From the NCBI RefSeq assembly GCF_003368325.1, contig NZ_CP031467.1, positions 1,922,001-1,986,000 of the forward strand: a stretch of DNA of 64,000 nucleotides, read 5' to 3'. Numbering within the stretch: position 1 is the first letter of the stretch; the number at the start of each line of letters is the position of its first letter. The translations under genes were made by a program, and so were the position numbers. This document shows positions 36,594 through 44,144 of this stretch, one piece after another. Below the pieces are notes generated by a model. It did no database searches. It saw nothing but the letters and a program-made list of their open reading frames with translations, and had not been told where the DNA came from. This stretch comes from Paraburkholderia caffeinilytica (lineage in GTDB: Bacteria > Pseudomonadota > Gammaproteobacteria > Burkholderiales > Burkholderiaceae).

Positions 36594-36628
36594 GCAAGGC
36601 GTACCGATGCATTCGATGGAGTAACACG

Positions 36629-38164
36629 ATGGACCAACCCACCTTCGATCCGACGCACCGCGCCAGCAGCGCGGCGGCGCATCGCGTGGGTGCGGGCGCG
36701 GTGCGTCGTGCTTCGCGCTGTGCGTCCCGTCTCCTGACGCGCCTCATCGTGAACCTGGCGGTATGGGTCGCCGGCGGCATCGTGCTGCTGCCGGCCACGA
36801 CCCAGGCTCAGCAGGCTCAGGACGCCAGCGGTCCGATCGTGATTCCCGGCCCGGGCGAAAAGAATCCGGCCGCGCTCAACGATCTGGCCGCCCAGATGCA
36901 GGCAACGCCCGCGAAGCGCACGGGTTCCGCGGCAACGCTCGCCGCCGCGACCGCACAGTCGCTGACGCCGGGGCCGGTCGCACGCGACGCCGATCGATTC
37001 ACCCGCGCCGCCAATGCGAGCGGCTCGATCGTCATTCCGGGCGCGGACGAGCCGCCGGCCGCGCCGCAGATGATCCGCACCAGTATCAAACCCGACGCGA
37101 ACGGGGTCGTGACCATTCCCGCGCCGGGAAGCGCCAATGCGACGGCGGCTGCAACTACGCCGGCGGCCGGAACGGCTCGCGTCAATGTGGCGCCGGCCTC
37201 GCGTCAGATCGTGCCGGTCGTGATGACTCCGGCGCCGTCGCTCAATGCCGGGCGGCAAGCTGCCGGCGTGCAGTCCGTCGTCGCCAATGCGCCTGGCGGC
37301 GTCGCGGCGAGCACGCCCACAGCCGGCGGCTTCGACAGTCTTGCTTCGCGCGGCGAGCCGCCGCAACTCGGCGCGAACGGCAAACCCGTTGTGGCCACGG
37401 CAGCGGCCGCGCCGACGCCCGCACCCATGCCGGCACCGCCTGCCACCATCGCCCGCACGCCGGCGATGCGGCAGGTGGCGCCGGCTGTCGCGCAACAGAA
37501 TCTGCGGCCCGCAGCAACGGCGCAACCCGTCCCGCTGGCTGGCCAGCAAGACGCCGAGGCGATCCGCAGTGCGGCGCTCGCCTTCCTGCAGCAACAATCG
37601 GCGGGCTTGCCCGGCAAGGTCGACATCACGGTCGCGCCGGCGTTTCCGCGCGGGCTCGCGGCCTGCACGATGCTCGAACCCTTCATGCCCAGCGGCGCGC
37701 GCCTGTGGGGCCGCATGACCGTCGGCGTGCGCTGCGCCGGCGAACGGCCGTGGACCATCTATCTGCAAGCGCGCATTTCGCTGCGCGCCACCTACTATCT
37801 GGCCGCCCGCGCCATGGCGCCGGGCGAAGTGTTCACGGCCGCCGACCTCGTCGCACGCGACGGCGACTTGACCGGTTTGCCGCAAGCGATCGTCACGGAC
37901 CCGTCGCAGGCGGTCGGCTCGGTGTCGCTCGTGCGGATCGCGGGCGGCATGCCGCTGCGCCGCGACATGCTGAAAAGCGCGTCGGCGGTGTCGATCGGAC
38001 AGACGGTGCGGGTCGTCGCAGCTGGAGACGGTTTCTCGATTTCCGCCGAAGGCAGCGCGATGAACAACGCGTCGCCAGGCCAGCAGGTGCGAGTGAAGAC
38101 GGCCAACGGCCAGATCATCTCCGGCATCGTCAAGGATGGTTCGACGGTGGAGATCCAGTTGTGA
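36629..38164 (+). CDS. flgA: Flagella basal body P-ring formation protein FlgA (enlarged)
   Basis: The protein has 511 residues, over twice the usual ~220-240. A membrane/signal segment lies at about 37-61 (LIVNLAVWVAGGIVLLPATT). A Pro/Ala/Thr-rich region of ~260 residues follows, then the C-terminal SAF/FlgA domain (RISLRATYYLAARAMAPGEV, AVGSVSLVRIAGGMPLRRDM, NGQIISGIVKDGSTVEIQL). FlgA is the periplasmic chaperone for P-ring assembly. The linker contains three motif copies near 67, 131 and 158 (IVIPGPGE, IVIPGADE, VTIPAPGS). The ATG at 36629 follows GGAGTAAC. Confidence 0.93.
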   Translation: MDQPTFDPTHRASSAAAHRVGAGAVRRASRCASRLLTRLIVNLAVWVAGGIVLLPATTQAQQAQDASGPIVIPGPGEKNPAALNDLAAQMQATPAKRTGSAATLAAATAQSLTPGPVARDADRFTRAANASGSIVIPGADEPPAAPQMIRTSIKPDANGVVTIPAPGSANATAAATTPAAGTARVNVAPASRQIVPVVMTPAPSLNAGRQAAGVQSVVANAPGGVAASTPTAGGFDSLASRGEPPQLGANGKPVVATAAAAPTPAPMPAPPATIARTPAMRQVAPAVAQQNLRPAATAQPVPLAGQQDAEAIRSAALAFLQQQSAGLPGKVDITVAPAFPRGLAACTMLEPFMPSGARLWGRMTVGVRCAGERPWTIYLQARISLRATYYLAARAMAPGEVFTAADLVARDGDLTGLPQAIVTDPSQAVGSVSLVRIAGGMPLRRDMLKSASAVSIGQTVRVVAAGDGFSISAEGSAMNNASPGQQVRVKTANGQIISGIVKDGSTVEIQL

Positions 38165-38306
38165 AGCGGCCCGGCGGCGAACCCGGCCGGCCACTCGCCG
38201 GCATGAATCCAGACGCGACAGCCGGCATGGTTGACGCAGAGGATGCCGACCCCGTCGTGGGGCCGGATCGGCTTGAAAGGAAAGGTAAAACCTGGAGCGA
38301 TTGCGC

Positions 38307-38334
38307 TAAAGTTTTGATCAGCGGTTGCCGTTAT
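38307..38334 (+). promoter_or_regulatory. Sigma28 (FliA) promoter of flgMN
   Basis: TAAAGTTT (38307-38314), a perfect -35 match, is followed after 12 bp by GCCGTTAT (38327-38334). It lies 30 bp before the flgM start, giving FliA control of its own anti-sigma factor. Confidence 0.85.
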
Positions 38335-38362
38335 CAGGATCAAATCGTTCAGGAAGCCAATC

Positions 38363-38719
38363 GTGAAAGTCGATTCCACAACCAATTCGAATCTGCCGAC
38401 GTTGAAAGACGCCCTGTCCCGCTCGCAGCAAAGCGACGCGGCGACCGCGAACACCAACGCGCAGAGTGCGGGCACGACCTCGCAGACCACCACCGCCAGC
38501 GGTTCGGGCGACGCCAGCGTCAACCTGTCGGGTCTGTCGCAGCATTTGCGCAGCCTCGCGGCGTCCGGTTCGGCCGACATCGACACGGCGCACGTCGAGT
38601 CGATCAAGGCGGCCATCAAGGACGGCTCGCTGAAGATCGATTCGAGCAAGATCGCCGACGGCGTGCTGAATACCGCGCGCGAACTGTTGCAAAGCAAAAC
38701 CTCGTCGACCGGCAACTAA
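38363..38719 (+). CDS. flgM: Anti-sigma28 factor FlgM
   Basis: The protein has 118 residues and begins at a GTG with AGGAA upstream. It is disordered and Thr/Ser/Ala-rich at the N-terminus. The FlgM C-terminal part is clear: VNLSGLSQHLRSLAASG, ADIDTAHVESIKAAIKDGSL, KIDSSKIADGVLNTARELL. FlgM holds FliA inactive until it is exported through the finished hook. Its own sigma28 promoter closes a feedback loop. Confidence 0.94.
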   Translation: MKVDSTTNSNLPTLKDALSRSQQSDAATANTNAQSAGTTSQTTTASGSGDASVNLSGLSQHLRSLAASGSADIDTAHVESIKAAIKDGSLKIDSSKIADGVLNTARELLQSKTSSTGN

Positions 38720-38813
38720 TCGACGCATCGAAGTACGGTGAATTGCCGGGCGGCATTCGACAAACCCGGCTCGCGAATCACGCGCGAGCCGCTGTGTTCA
38801 GCGAGTTGTTGAG

Positions 38814-39260
38814 ATGAAAGACGCCCTGCTTGCCACCCTCATCGAAGAATATTCGGCCGTCGAGGCGTTCGCCTCGATTCTGACGCTCGAGACCAAGGCA
38901 CTGACCGCCTTGTCGCCGCTGGAACTGCTGCCGCCGATCGTCGAGAAGAAAACCGAACTGATCGGCGTGCTCGCCAGGCTCGAGACCACCCGTGACACGC
39001 TGCTCGCGGAAATGGGCTTCCCGTCCGGCTGGCCCGGCATGGAGCTCGCGGCCAGTGCGGATGCGCGGCTGGCCGCGCAATGGGCGCTGCTGCAAAAAGC
39101 CGCCGAGCGTGCGCGGCGCTTCAATACGAGTAACGGTGAACTGATCCGCGTGCGGATGGACTACAACCAGCGCGCGCTGACGGCGCTGCAGGTGGCCGTG
39201 CCGCAAAAGACCGGTTTCTACGGTCCGGATGGCCGGATTCCCGCGCGTTCCGCAGCCTGA
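38814..39260 (+). CDS. flgN: FlgK/FlgL export chaperone FlgN
   Basis: The protein has 148 residues of predicted helix beginning MKDALLATLIEEYSAVEAFA. The pattern LTALSPLELLPPIVEKKTEL matches beta-proteobacterial FlgN. FlgN escorts the junction proteins FlgK and FlgL. It follows flgM by 94 bp and precedes a strong terminator. Confidence 0.9.
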   Translation: MKDALLATLIEEYSAVEAFASILTLETKALTALSPLELLPPIVEKKTELIGVLARLETTRDTLLAEMGFPSGWPGMELAASADARLAAQWALLQKAAERARRFNTSNGELIRVRMDYNQRALTALQVAVPQKTGFYGPDGRIPARSAA

Positions 39261-39319
39261 AGATTTCACTGAAACAGCGCGCTCCGCGCGCTAACCCGGC
39301 TGAGTAGATTGCATTGAAC

Positions 39320-39348
39320 AAAAGGGCTCGTCTTTGACGAGCCCTTTT
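39320..39348 (+). terminator. Rho-independent terminator after flgN
   Basis: AAAAGGGCTCGTC pairs perfectly with GACGAGCCCTTTT across a TTT loop, and a T-rich tail follows. Confidence 0.9.
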
Positions 39349-39568
39349 CGTTTTCCCGTTCCCGCAACTGGCGTTCACGCCTGCCGCCAGCGCGCGTTGG
39401 CCATCTGGCCAGGTAGCGCGAAATCCCCCGCCACGTTGAAATCACGGCTTCCCCCACTGAGCCCATCCACCGTCACGTGCAGCTTTCAAGGCTGCCTCAG
39501 GCGAGTCAGGTGGAACGTTACCCACTAGCGAGGTTGTGTAATCGTGTGTATGATACGAGGAGTGCAGT
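39349..39568. other. Intergenic region before hicAB
   Basis: This 220-bp stretch (with 39261-39319 part of a 308-bp gene-free gap) holds a -10-like TATGAT at 39549-39554 just before hicA; no matching -35 is evident. Nothing else is recognised. Confidence 0.35.
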
Positions 39569-39751
39569 ATGAACAGTGCCGAGGTCGTCAAAGTGATTCA
39601 AGCGGATGGTTGGCGGTTGGTCCGCACATCGGGCAGCCACCATCATTTCCGGCACGCGGTAAAAGCCGGTCTCGTGACCATCCCGCATCCAAAGAAGGAC
39701 CTTCCGCCCGGCACACTGAACAGCATCTTGAAACAGGCAGGCCTGAAATGA
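39569..39751 (+). CDS. hicA: HicA-type mRNA interferase toxin
   Basis: The protein has 60 residues, the normal HicA size. It has the dsRBD-like fold pattern VVKVIQADGWRLVRTSGSH followed by the catalytic His region SHHHFRH and VTIPHPKKDLPPGTLNSILK. HicA cleaves mRNA when HicB is lost. GAGGAG precedes the ATG. Its last codon overlaps the hicB start (ATGA). It lies between flgN and fliA, unrelated to flagellar function. Confidence 0.9.
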   Translation: MNSAEVVKVIQADGWRLVRTSGSHHHFRHAVKAGLVTIPHPKKDLPPGTLNSILKQAGLK

Positions 39752-40158
39752 AGAACCTGATTTTCCCGATCGCGATCGAGCCCGGTGACACACATCAAGC
39801 GTTCGGCGTGGTCGTTCCCGACATTCCGGGTTGCCATTCGGCGGGCGATTCGCTGGAAGAAGCCTATGCGAGCGCAAAGGAAGCAATCGAGGCGCATCTG
39901 GATACGCTGCTCGACGAAGGGTTGCCGATTCCCGAACGGCTGACGCTAGACGAGCATCGGCGCAATCCGGACTATGCGGGTTTCACGTGGGGGTTCGTCA
40001 CAACGCGGAATATTCCGGCGTTGAAGAAAGCGGTGCGCATCAATATCTCACTGCCTGAAGCGCTGGTTCACGATATCGACGCTTATGCCCAGGCGCGCGG
40101 CATGTCGCGTTCGGCGTTTCTCGCGCTGGCCGCGGAACATGAGATGGCAGACGCGTAA
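39748..40158 (+). CDS. hicB: HicB-type antitoxin
   Basis: The protein has 136 residues. The N-terminal HicB domain shows FGVVVPDIPGCHSAGDSLEE and AIEAHLDTLLDEGLPIPER. The C-terminal part (AVRINISLPEALVHDIDAYA, RGMSRSAFLALAAEHEM) is a ribbon-helix-helix DNA-binding domain, so it likely also represses its own operon. The start overlaps the hicA stop. It converges with fliA, with 54 bp between the stops. Confidence 0.9.
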   Translation: MKNLIFPIAIEPGDTHQAFGVVVPDIPGCHSAGDSLEEAYASAKEAIEAHLDTLLDEGLPIPERLTLDEHRRNPDYAGFTWGFVTTRNIPALKKAVRINISLPEALVHDIDAYAQARGMSRSAFLALAAEHEMADA

Positions 40159-40212
40159 AAGAGAAGAGAAGGTGGACGTTTCGCACTCCGCCGGTCAGCC
40201 GTCCATCGCCCC

Positions 40213-40947
40213 TCAAGTCGCCTCGGCGTTGGCCCAGGCCATTTCGCGCAGACGTGTGCGCAAGCGCGCCACGGCCTGGCTGTGCAACTGGCACACCCGC
40301 GATTCGCTGACTTCCATCACCGCGCCGATTTCGCGCAGATTCATGCCGCGTTCGTAGTACAGCGACATCAGCAGCTTCTCGCGTTCCGGCAAGCGGTCGA
40401 TCGCCTCGACCAGCGCCGAGCGCAGGCTGTCGTCGAGCAGCGCCGACAGCGGGTCCGAATGATCGACGCAATATCGGTCGAGAAACGGTTCGTCGTCCGC
40501 GGAACGGTCGAAGTCTTCGTAGTAGATCAACTGGCTGCCGTGCAGATCCTGGAGCATCGACTGGTACTCGTCGAGCGGCATTTGCAGATGCTCGGCAATT
40601 TCCGTTTCGCTCGCCGAGCGGCCCAGATTCTGTTCGACCTTGTGCACGGCGGACTCGACTTCGCGCGACGTGCGCCGCAAGCTGCGCGGCAACCAGTCGT
40701 TGCTGCGCAACTCGTCGAGCATCGCGCCGCGAATCCGCTGGCTGGCATAAGTCTCGAACTGCGCGCCCTGGTCTTCCTTGTAGCGGCTCGCCGCGTCCAG
40801 CAGTCCGATCATGCCGGCCTGGATCAGGTCGTCGAGATCGACGCTTGCCGGCATCTTGGCAACGAGCTGCAAGCCGAGGCGACGCACGAGCGGCGCGTAC
40901 TTCGTCAGAACGTCGGCTTGGGAAATCTTTCCCTGAGCGTTATACAT
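40213..40947 (-). CDS. fliA: Flagellar sigma factor FliA (sigma28)
   Basis: The protein has 244 residues. Region 2 includes LDDLIQAGMIGLLDAASRYK and FETYASQRIRGAMLDELRSN; region 3 follows (VHKVEQNLGRSASETEIAEHL, read as NLGRSASETEIAEHL); region 4 is LPEREKLLMSLYYERGMNLR with GAVMEVSESRVCQLHSQAVA. FliA transcribes the late genes whose promoters are listed here. The ATG at 40947 follows GGGGAG; a longer frame overlaps flhG. Third gene of flhF-flhG-fliA. Confidence 0.97.
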   Translation of the reverse strand: MYNAQGKISQADVLTKYAPLVRRLGLQLVAKMPASVDLDDLIQAGMIGLLDAASRYKEDQGAQFETYASQRIRGAMLDELRSNDWLPRSLRRTSREVESAVHKVEQNLGRSASETEIAEHLQMPLDEYQSMLQDLHGSQLIYYEDFDRSADDEPFLDRYCVDHSDPLSALLDDSLRSALVEAIDRLPEREKLLMSLYYERGMNLREIGAVMEVSESRVCQLHSQAVARLRTRLREMAWANAEAT

Positions 40948-40975
40948 CGTGCTCCCCTTGTCCTTGTGCCGCCTC

Positions 40976-41845
40976 TCAGGCGTGCTGCGCGGACGGTTGG
41001 TCGGCGTGTTGCGCCGCTGTAACTGTCGCAGGCGCCATCCACGGCGCTTGCGACGACATCGCTGGCCGCATCGGCCAGTACTGCAATTCGGCGGCAAGGT
41101 GCCGGAAGTCGCGCGCGGCCGGTGTCGATGGAAACGCATCGACGACACACCGCGACAACTCCAGAGCTCGCGCCATCCGCGCATCGGCGGCAATGCAACC
41201 GGCGTCTTCCAGCGCCACCGTCAGGTAGCGTCCGGCCACGCCGGCCAGATTGACAAAGGCGGTATGCGCGTCGTCCACGCTCTGTACATGGTTCACCAGC
41301 ACGCGGAACTGCGCGGTGGCGTGCGCGTAGTGCAGACGCTTCATGCACGCGTACGCCTCGGTGATCGCTTGCGCGGCCACCCGGGTCACGATCATCAGGT
41401 CGTGCGCCTGGATTGCGAGAGGCGACAGGTGGCCGTGCTCGTCGAGTTGCGCGTCGATCAGCACGATGTCGGCGGAACCGCGCAGCAGCACGTCGAATTG
41501 CGCGGCCGTGCGGCCCTCGCGGTTGTCGGGCGAAGCAGCCAGCACGGAGAAGCCCAGCGCGTGGCGCGCGGCGGCATCGTCGAGCGTCATCTCGCCGCGC
41601 ATCACCGCCGCAAAATTGCCTGCGCCGCGCACGCCGCCGAGCATCGCGCTCACCGATTTCTCGCCGAGGCACTCGTCGATCACCAGCACGTCCTTGCCCT
41701 GCTGCGCGAGCGCCGCAGCGAGGTTCACGACCGTCGTGGTACAGCCGACGCTGGCCGAGCCGCCTGTCACCGCAATCACGCGCGAGCCGCTACGGGCCAA
41801 CAGCCGCCGCAGTCCTTCTGCCTGATCGGAGATGAACTTATCCAA
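40976..41845 (-). CDS. flhG: FlhG/FleN-type MinD-like protein with degenerate P-loop
   Basis: The protein has 289 residues and a MinD/ParA-like core. The N-terminal MDKFISDQAEGLRRLLA resembles the FlhG helix that contacts FlhF. The P-loop position reads VTGGSASVGCTTTVVNLA: the signature lysine before GG is Thr and the P-loop lysine is Cys35. The following GKDVLVIDE and DIVLIDAQLDEHGHLSPLAI match MinD-family switch and Walker B. A C-terminal helix follows. FlhG regulates flagellar number with FlhF. It overlaps flhF and precedes fliA by 28 bp. Confidence 0.88.
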   Translation of the reverse strand: MDKFISDQAEGLRRLLARSGSRVIAVTGGSASVGCTTTVVNLAAALAQQGKDVLVIDECLGEKSVSAMLGGVRGAGNFAAVMRGEMTLDDAAARHALGFSVLAASPDNREGRTAAQFDVLLRGSADIVLIDAQLDEHGHLSPLAIQAHDLMIVTRVAAQAITEAYACMKRLHYAHATAQFRVLVNHVQSVDDAHTAFVNLAGVAGRYLTVALEDAGCIAADARMARALELSRCVVDAFPSTPAARDFRHLAAELQYWPMRPAMSSQAPWMAPATVTAAQHADQPSAQHA

Positions 41846-43802
41846 AGCGGACCTCGTGCAGGTCGGCCGTTGAACGCGCCGACAGCGCGGACAGCAACGC
41901 TGGAATGTCGTCGTCGTGCGGCACGAACGGGGAGTTGTCGCGCGGAATGCAGAACGTGCTCTTGATCAGGAATTTCTTCGTTGCGACGTACAGGTTTTCC
42001 GGCACCTTCTGACCGGTCGACACGTAGTGCACGGGCAACTTGTAGCGGATCACCGTATCGAGCACGCCGCCCAGATTGGTGGCTTCGTCGAGCTTGGTCA
42101 GGATGCAGCCGGCGAGCGGCTGTTGATCCGGCGCGCGCTGATAGGCCTGCACGACTTCGTTCAGCGTATCGCCGTGGCTCGTCGCGTTGAGCAGCAGCAG
42201 ACGTTGCACCGGCTGACCGGCGCGGCACAGCATCGCGATCTGGTCGGAGACCAGACGATCGCGCTGGCTCATGCCGATCGTGTCGATCAGCACGATGTGC
42301 TTGTTGCGCAATTCGGAGAGCGCGAGTTGCAGATCGCCGCCGTCTTTCACCGCGTGAACGGACACGCCGAGAATCTTGCCGAAGATGCGCAGTTGTTCGT
42401 GGCCGCCGATCCGGTAGCTGTCGGTGGTGAGGAGCGCCACCTTGCTGGCGCCGAAGCGCATCACGCAGCGCGCGGCAAGCTTGGCGGTCGTCGTGGTCTT
42501 GCCGACGCCCGTCGGGCCCATCAGCGCGAACACGCCGCCGCGCTCCATCAGCGCGTCTTCGTCTTCCATCACCGGCAGATTCGATTCGAGCACCGAACGC
42601 ACCCACTCCATGCCGCCATCCATGTTGTCGACGTCCTCGGGCAGGTTGTCGACCATCATCTGCACGAGTTGCGCAGAAAAGCCGGCGGCGAACAGGTGCT
42701 TGGTGAGCGCGGCGCGCGCCGGGCTGCGGCGCTGGCGATCGCCCCACAGCAGGCCGGCGAAGTGCTCTTCCATCATCCCGCGCATCGACGACAGCTCGCT
42801 CATGACGGTGTCGTTGACGACCTGCTCCATCCGCGCCTTGATCGCTTCGGCGACCGAAGCGGGCGTGCGGGTGTCGTCGCCGGCAGGCAGCGACGGTGCC
42901 ACTTTCTGAGCTGTGCGGCGCGCGGCGAGTTGCGCGGCTTCGCGAGCCCACTCGGGCGTATCGGTGACTTGCGGCGCGGCCGGTCGGGCAGCGGCCTGTT
43001 GCGAGGCCTGTGAGGTTTCTTGAGCGGCGGGTTCCACGGCGGCGCCGAGGCCCTTGGCCATGGCGGCAGCGGGTGTCATCGCTGCGGGGCGCGCGCTGTA
43101 CGCGCCCTGCTGCTGCTGCTGTTCGGCGGCAATCCGGCGAGCATGGTCGATCAGCCACGGATTCGATTCGGCCATCGTGCGCGGCGCCTGAGCTTCAGCG
43201 TCGAACGCGGCCGGCACGCCGGCGGCTTTGAGCAGATCGGCGCGGATGTCTTCGGTGAGACGCGTCGCGGCAGCGCGGGCGCTGGGCTGCCCTGTGCTGC
43301 CCGATTGCGGCAGCGATGCTGCAGCGGGCGCGGCCAGCGCTGCTCTGGGCGCGTTCGGCAGCGTGGCTTTCGGCGCGGCAGGGACGGTGGCGGACTTCGC
43401 GGCTGAGCCTGAAGCAGCGTTGGCGGTCTGAACCGTGCTAACCGTGTTCGGCGCCATGTTCTCCGCGCCCGCTTCCGGGCTTGCGCCGAACACCGACGAG
43501 AACACATCGGGCATGCCGCTCGCATACGGATTCGCTTGCATCATCGGATTGGCGCGCGGTGCGGCGAGTGCGGGTTGTTGTCCGGCCATGGCATTCATCG
43601 GCGAGGCCAGCGATGCGCCTGCGCTGCCGCGCGGCGCTTTCGGCGTGATGGCGGCGAGCTCGCTGTCGGCCAGGGCGACGATTTCGACGCTGCCGTCGTT
43701 CATCGTGCGATTGGACAAAACGACGGCATCCGGGCCCAAGGCTTCGCGCACGAGACGCAGAGCATCGCGACTGGTAGCACCGACAAATTTACGAATGTTC
43801 AA
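41838..43802 (-). CDS. flhF: Flagellar biosynthesis SRP-like GTPase FlhF
   Basis: The protein has 654 residues, longer than most FlhF (about 400-500). The N-terminus NIRKFVGATSRDALRLVREA is conserved. An Ala/Pro-rich B region of ~300 residues follows. The NG domain has G1 MGPTGVGKTTTTAKL, LLTTDSYRIGGHEQLRIFGK, G3 LIDTIGMSQRD and G4 LTKLDEATNLGG. FlhF places the flagellum at the pole and recruits the first basal-body parts. The start is a TTG at 43802 with GGGGG upstream; an in-frame GTG at 43829 is less likely. Confidence 0.93.
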   Translation of the reverse strand: MNIRKFVGATSRDALRLVREALGPDAVVLSNRTMNDGSVEIVALADSELAAITPKAPRGSAGASLASPMNAMAGQQPALAAPRANPMMQANPYASGMPDVFSSVFGASPEAGAENMAPNTVSTVQTANAASGSAAKSATVPAAPKATLPNAPRAALAAPAAASLPQSGSTGQPSARAAATRLTEDIRADLLKAAGVPAAFDAEAQAPRTMAESNPWLIDHARRIAAEQQQQQGAYSARPAAMTPAAAMAKGLGAAVEPAAQETSQASQQAAARPAAPQVTDTPEWAREAAQLAARRTAQKVAPSLPAGDDTRTPASVAEAIKARMEQVVNDTVMSELSSMRGMMEEHFAGLLWGDRQRRSPARAALTKHLFAAGFSAQLVQMMVDNLPEDVDNMDGGMEWVRSVLESNLPVMEDEDALMERGGVFALMGPTGVGKTTTTAKLAARCVMRFGASKVALLTTDSYRIGGHEQLRIFGKILGVSVHAVKDGGDLQLALSELRNKHIVLIDTIGMSQRDRLVSDQIAMLCRAGQPVQRLLLLNATSHGDTLNEVVQAYQRAPDQQPLAGCILTKLDEATNLGGVLDTVIRYKLPVHYVSTGQKVPENLYVATKKFLIKSTFCIPRDNSPFVPHDDDIPALLSALSARSTADLHEVRFG

Positions 43803-43865
43803 GCTGGACCCCCGATGAGGTATACGCACTAACGGACCGGCAACATACCGCTTCCCATTGAGATC

Positions 43866-43927
43866 ATTATTGCGAAACCCGTCGAGTGACGATCGATGGA
43901 TAAAGACCGTTAAAGGTGGGCAATTCG
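43866..43927 (-). promoter_or_regulatory. Candidate FlhDC-type class II promoter of flhF operon
   Basis: On the minus strand CGAATTG (43921-43927) and TTATCC (43898-43903) are at the same spacing as at flhB. The -10 is AATAAT (43866-43871), 57-62 bp from the motif start. Beyond the operator, CGATCGTC and a TCTCA-TGG block are also shared with the flhB promoter. Confidence 0.65.
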
Positions 43928-44060
43928 GGCGATGGAAACGCGCCGCAAGTCACGTGCTGGGCGGTTTTAAACGGGCTCGCCGCACTCGCCGGGCGGGGCT
44001 TCCGCGGACGGAGCATGACGCTGGCCAGCCGCTTGCGGCGCGAAAAGTTAGGCGCCGAAA

Positions 44061-44087
44061 TGAAAACCGGCGCTCGAAGAGCGCCGG
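44061..44087 (-). terminator. Rho-independent terminator after flhA
   Basis: On the minus strand CCGGCGCTC pairs with GAGCGCCGG across TTC, followed by TTTTCA. It separates flhBA from the flhF promoter. The rest of 43928-44144 holds nothing recognised. Confidence 0.8.
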
Positions 44088-44144
44088 CGGAAACCATCGG
44101 TCTGGAACGGCTGCGGCTAGCCGCGAGGTTTAACCATGCGGGGT

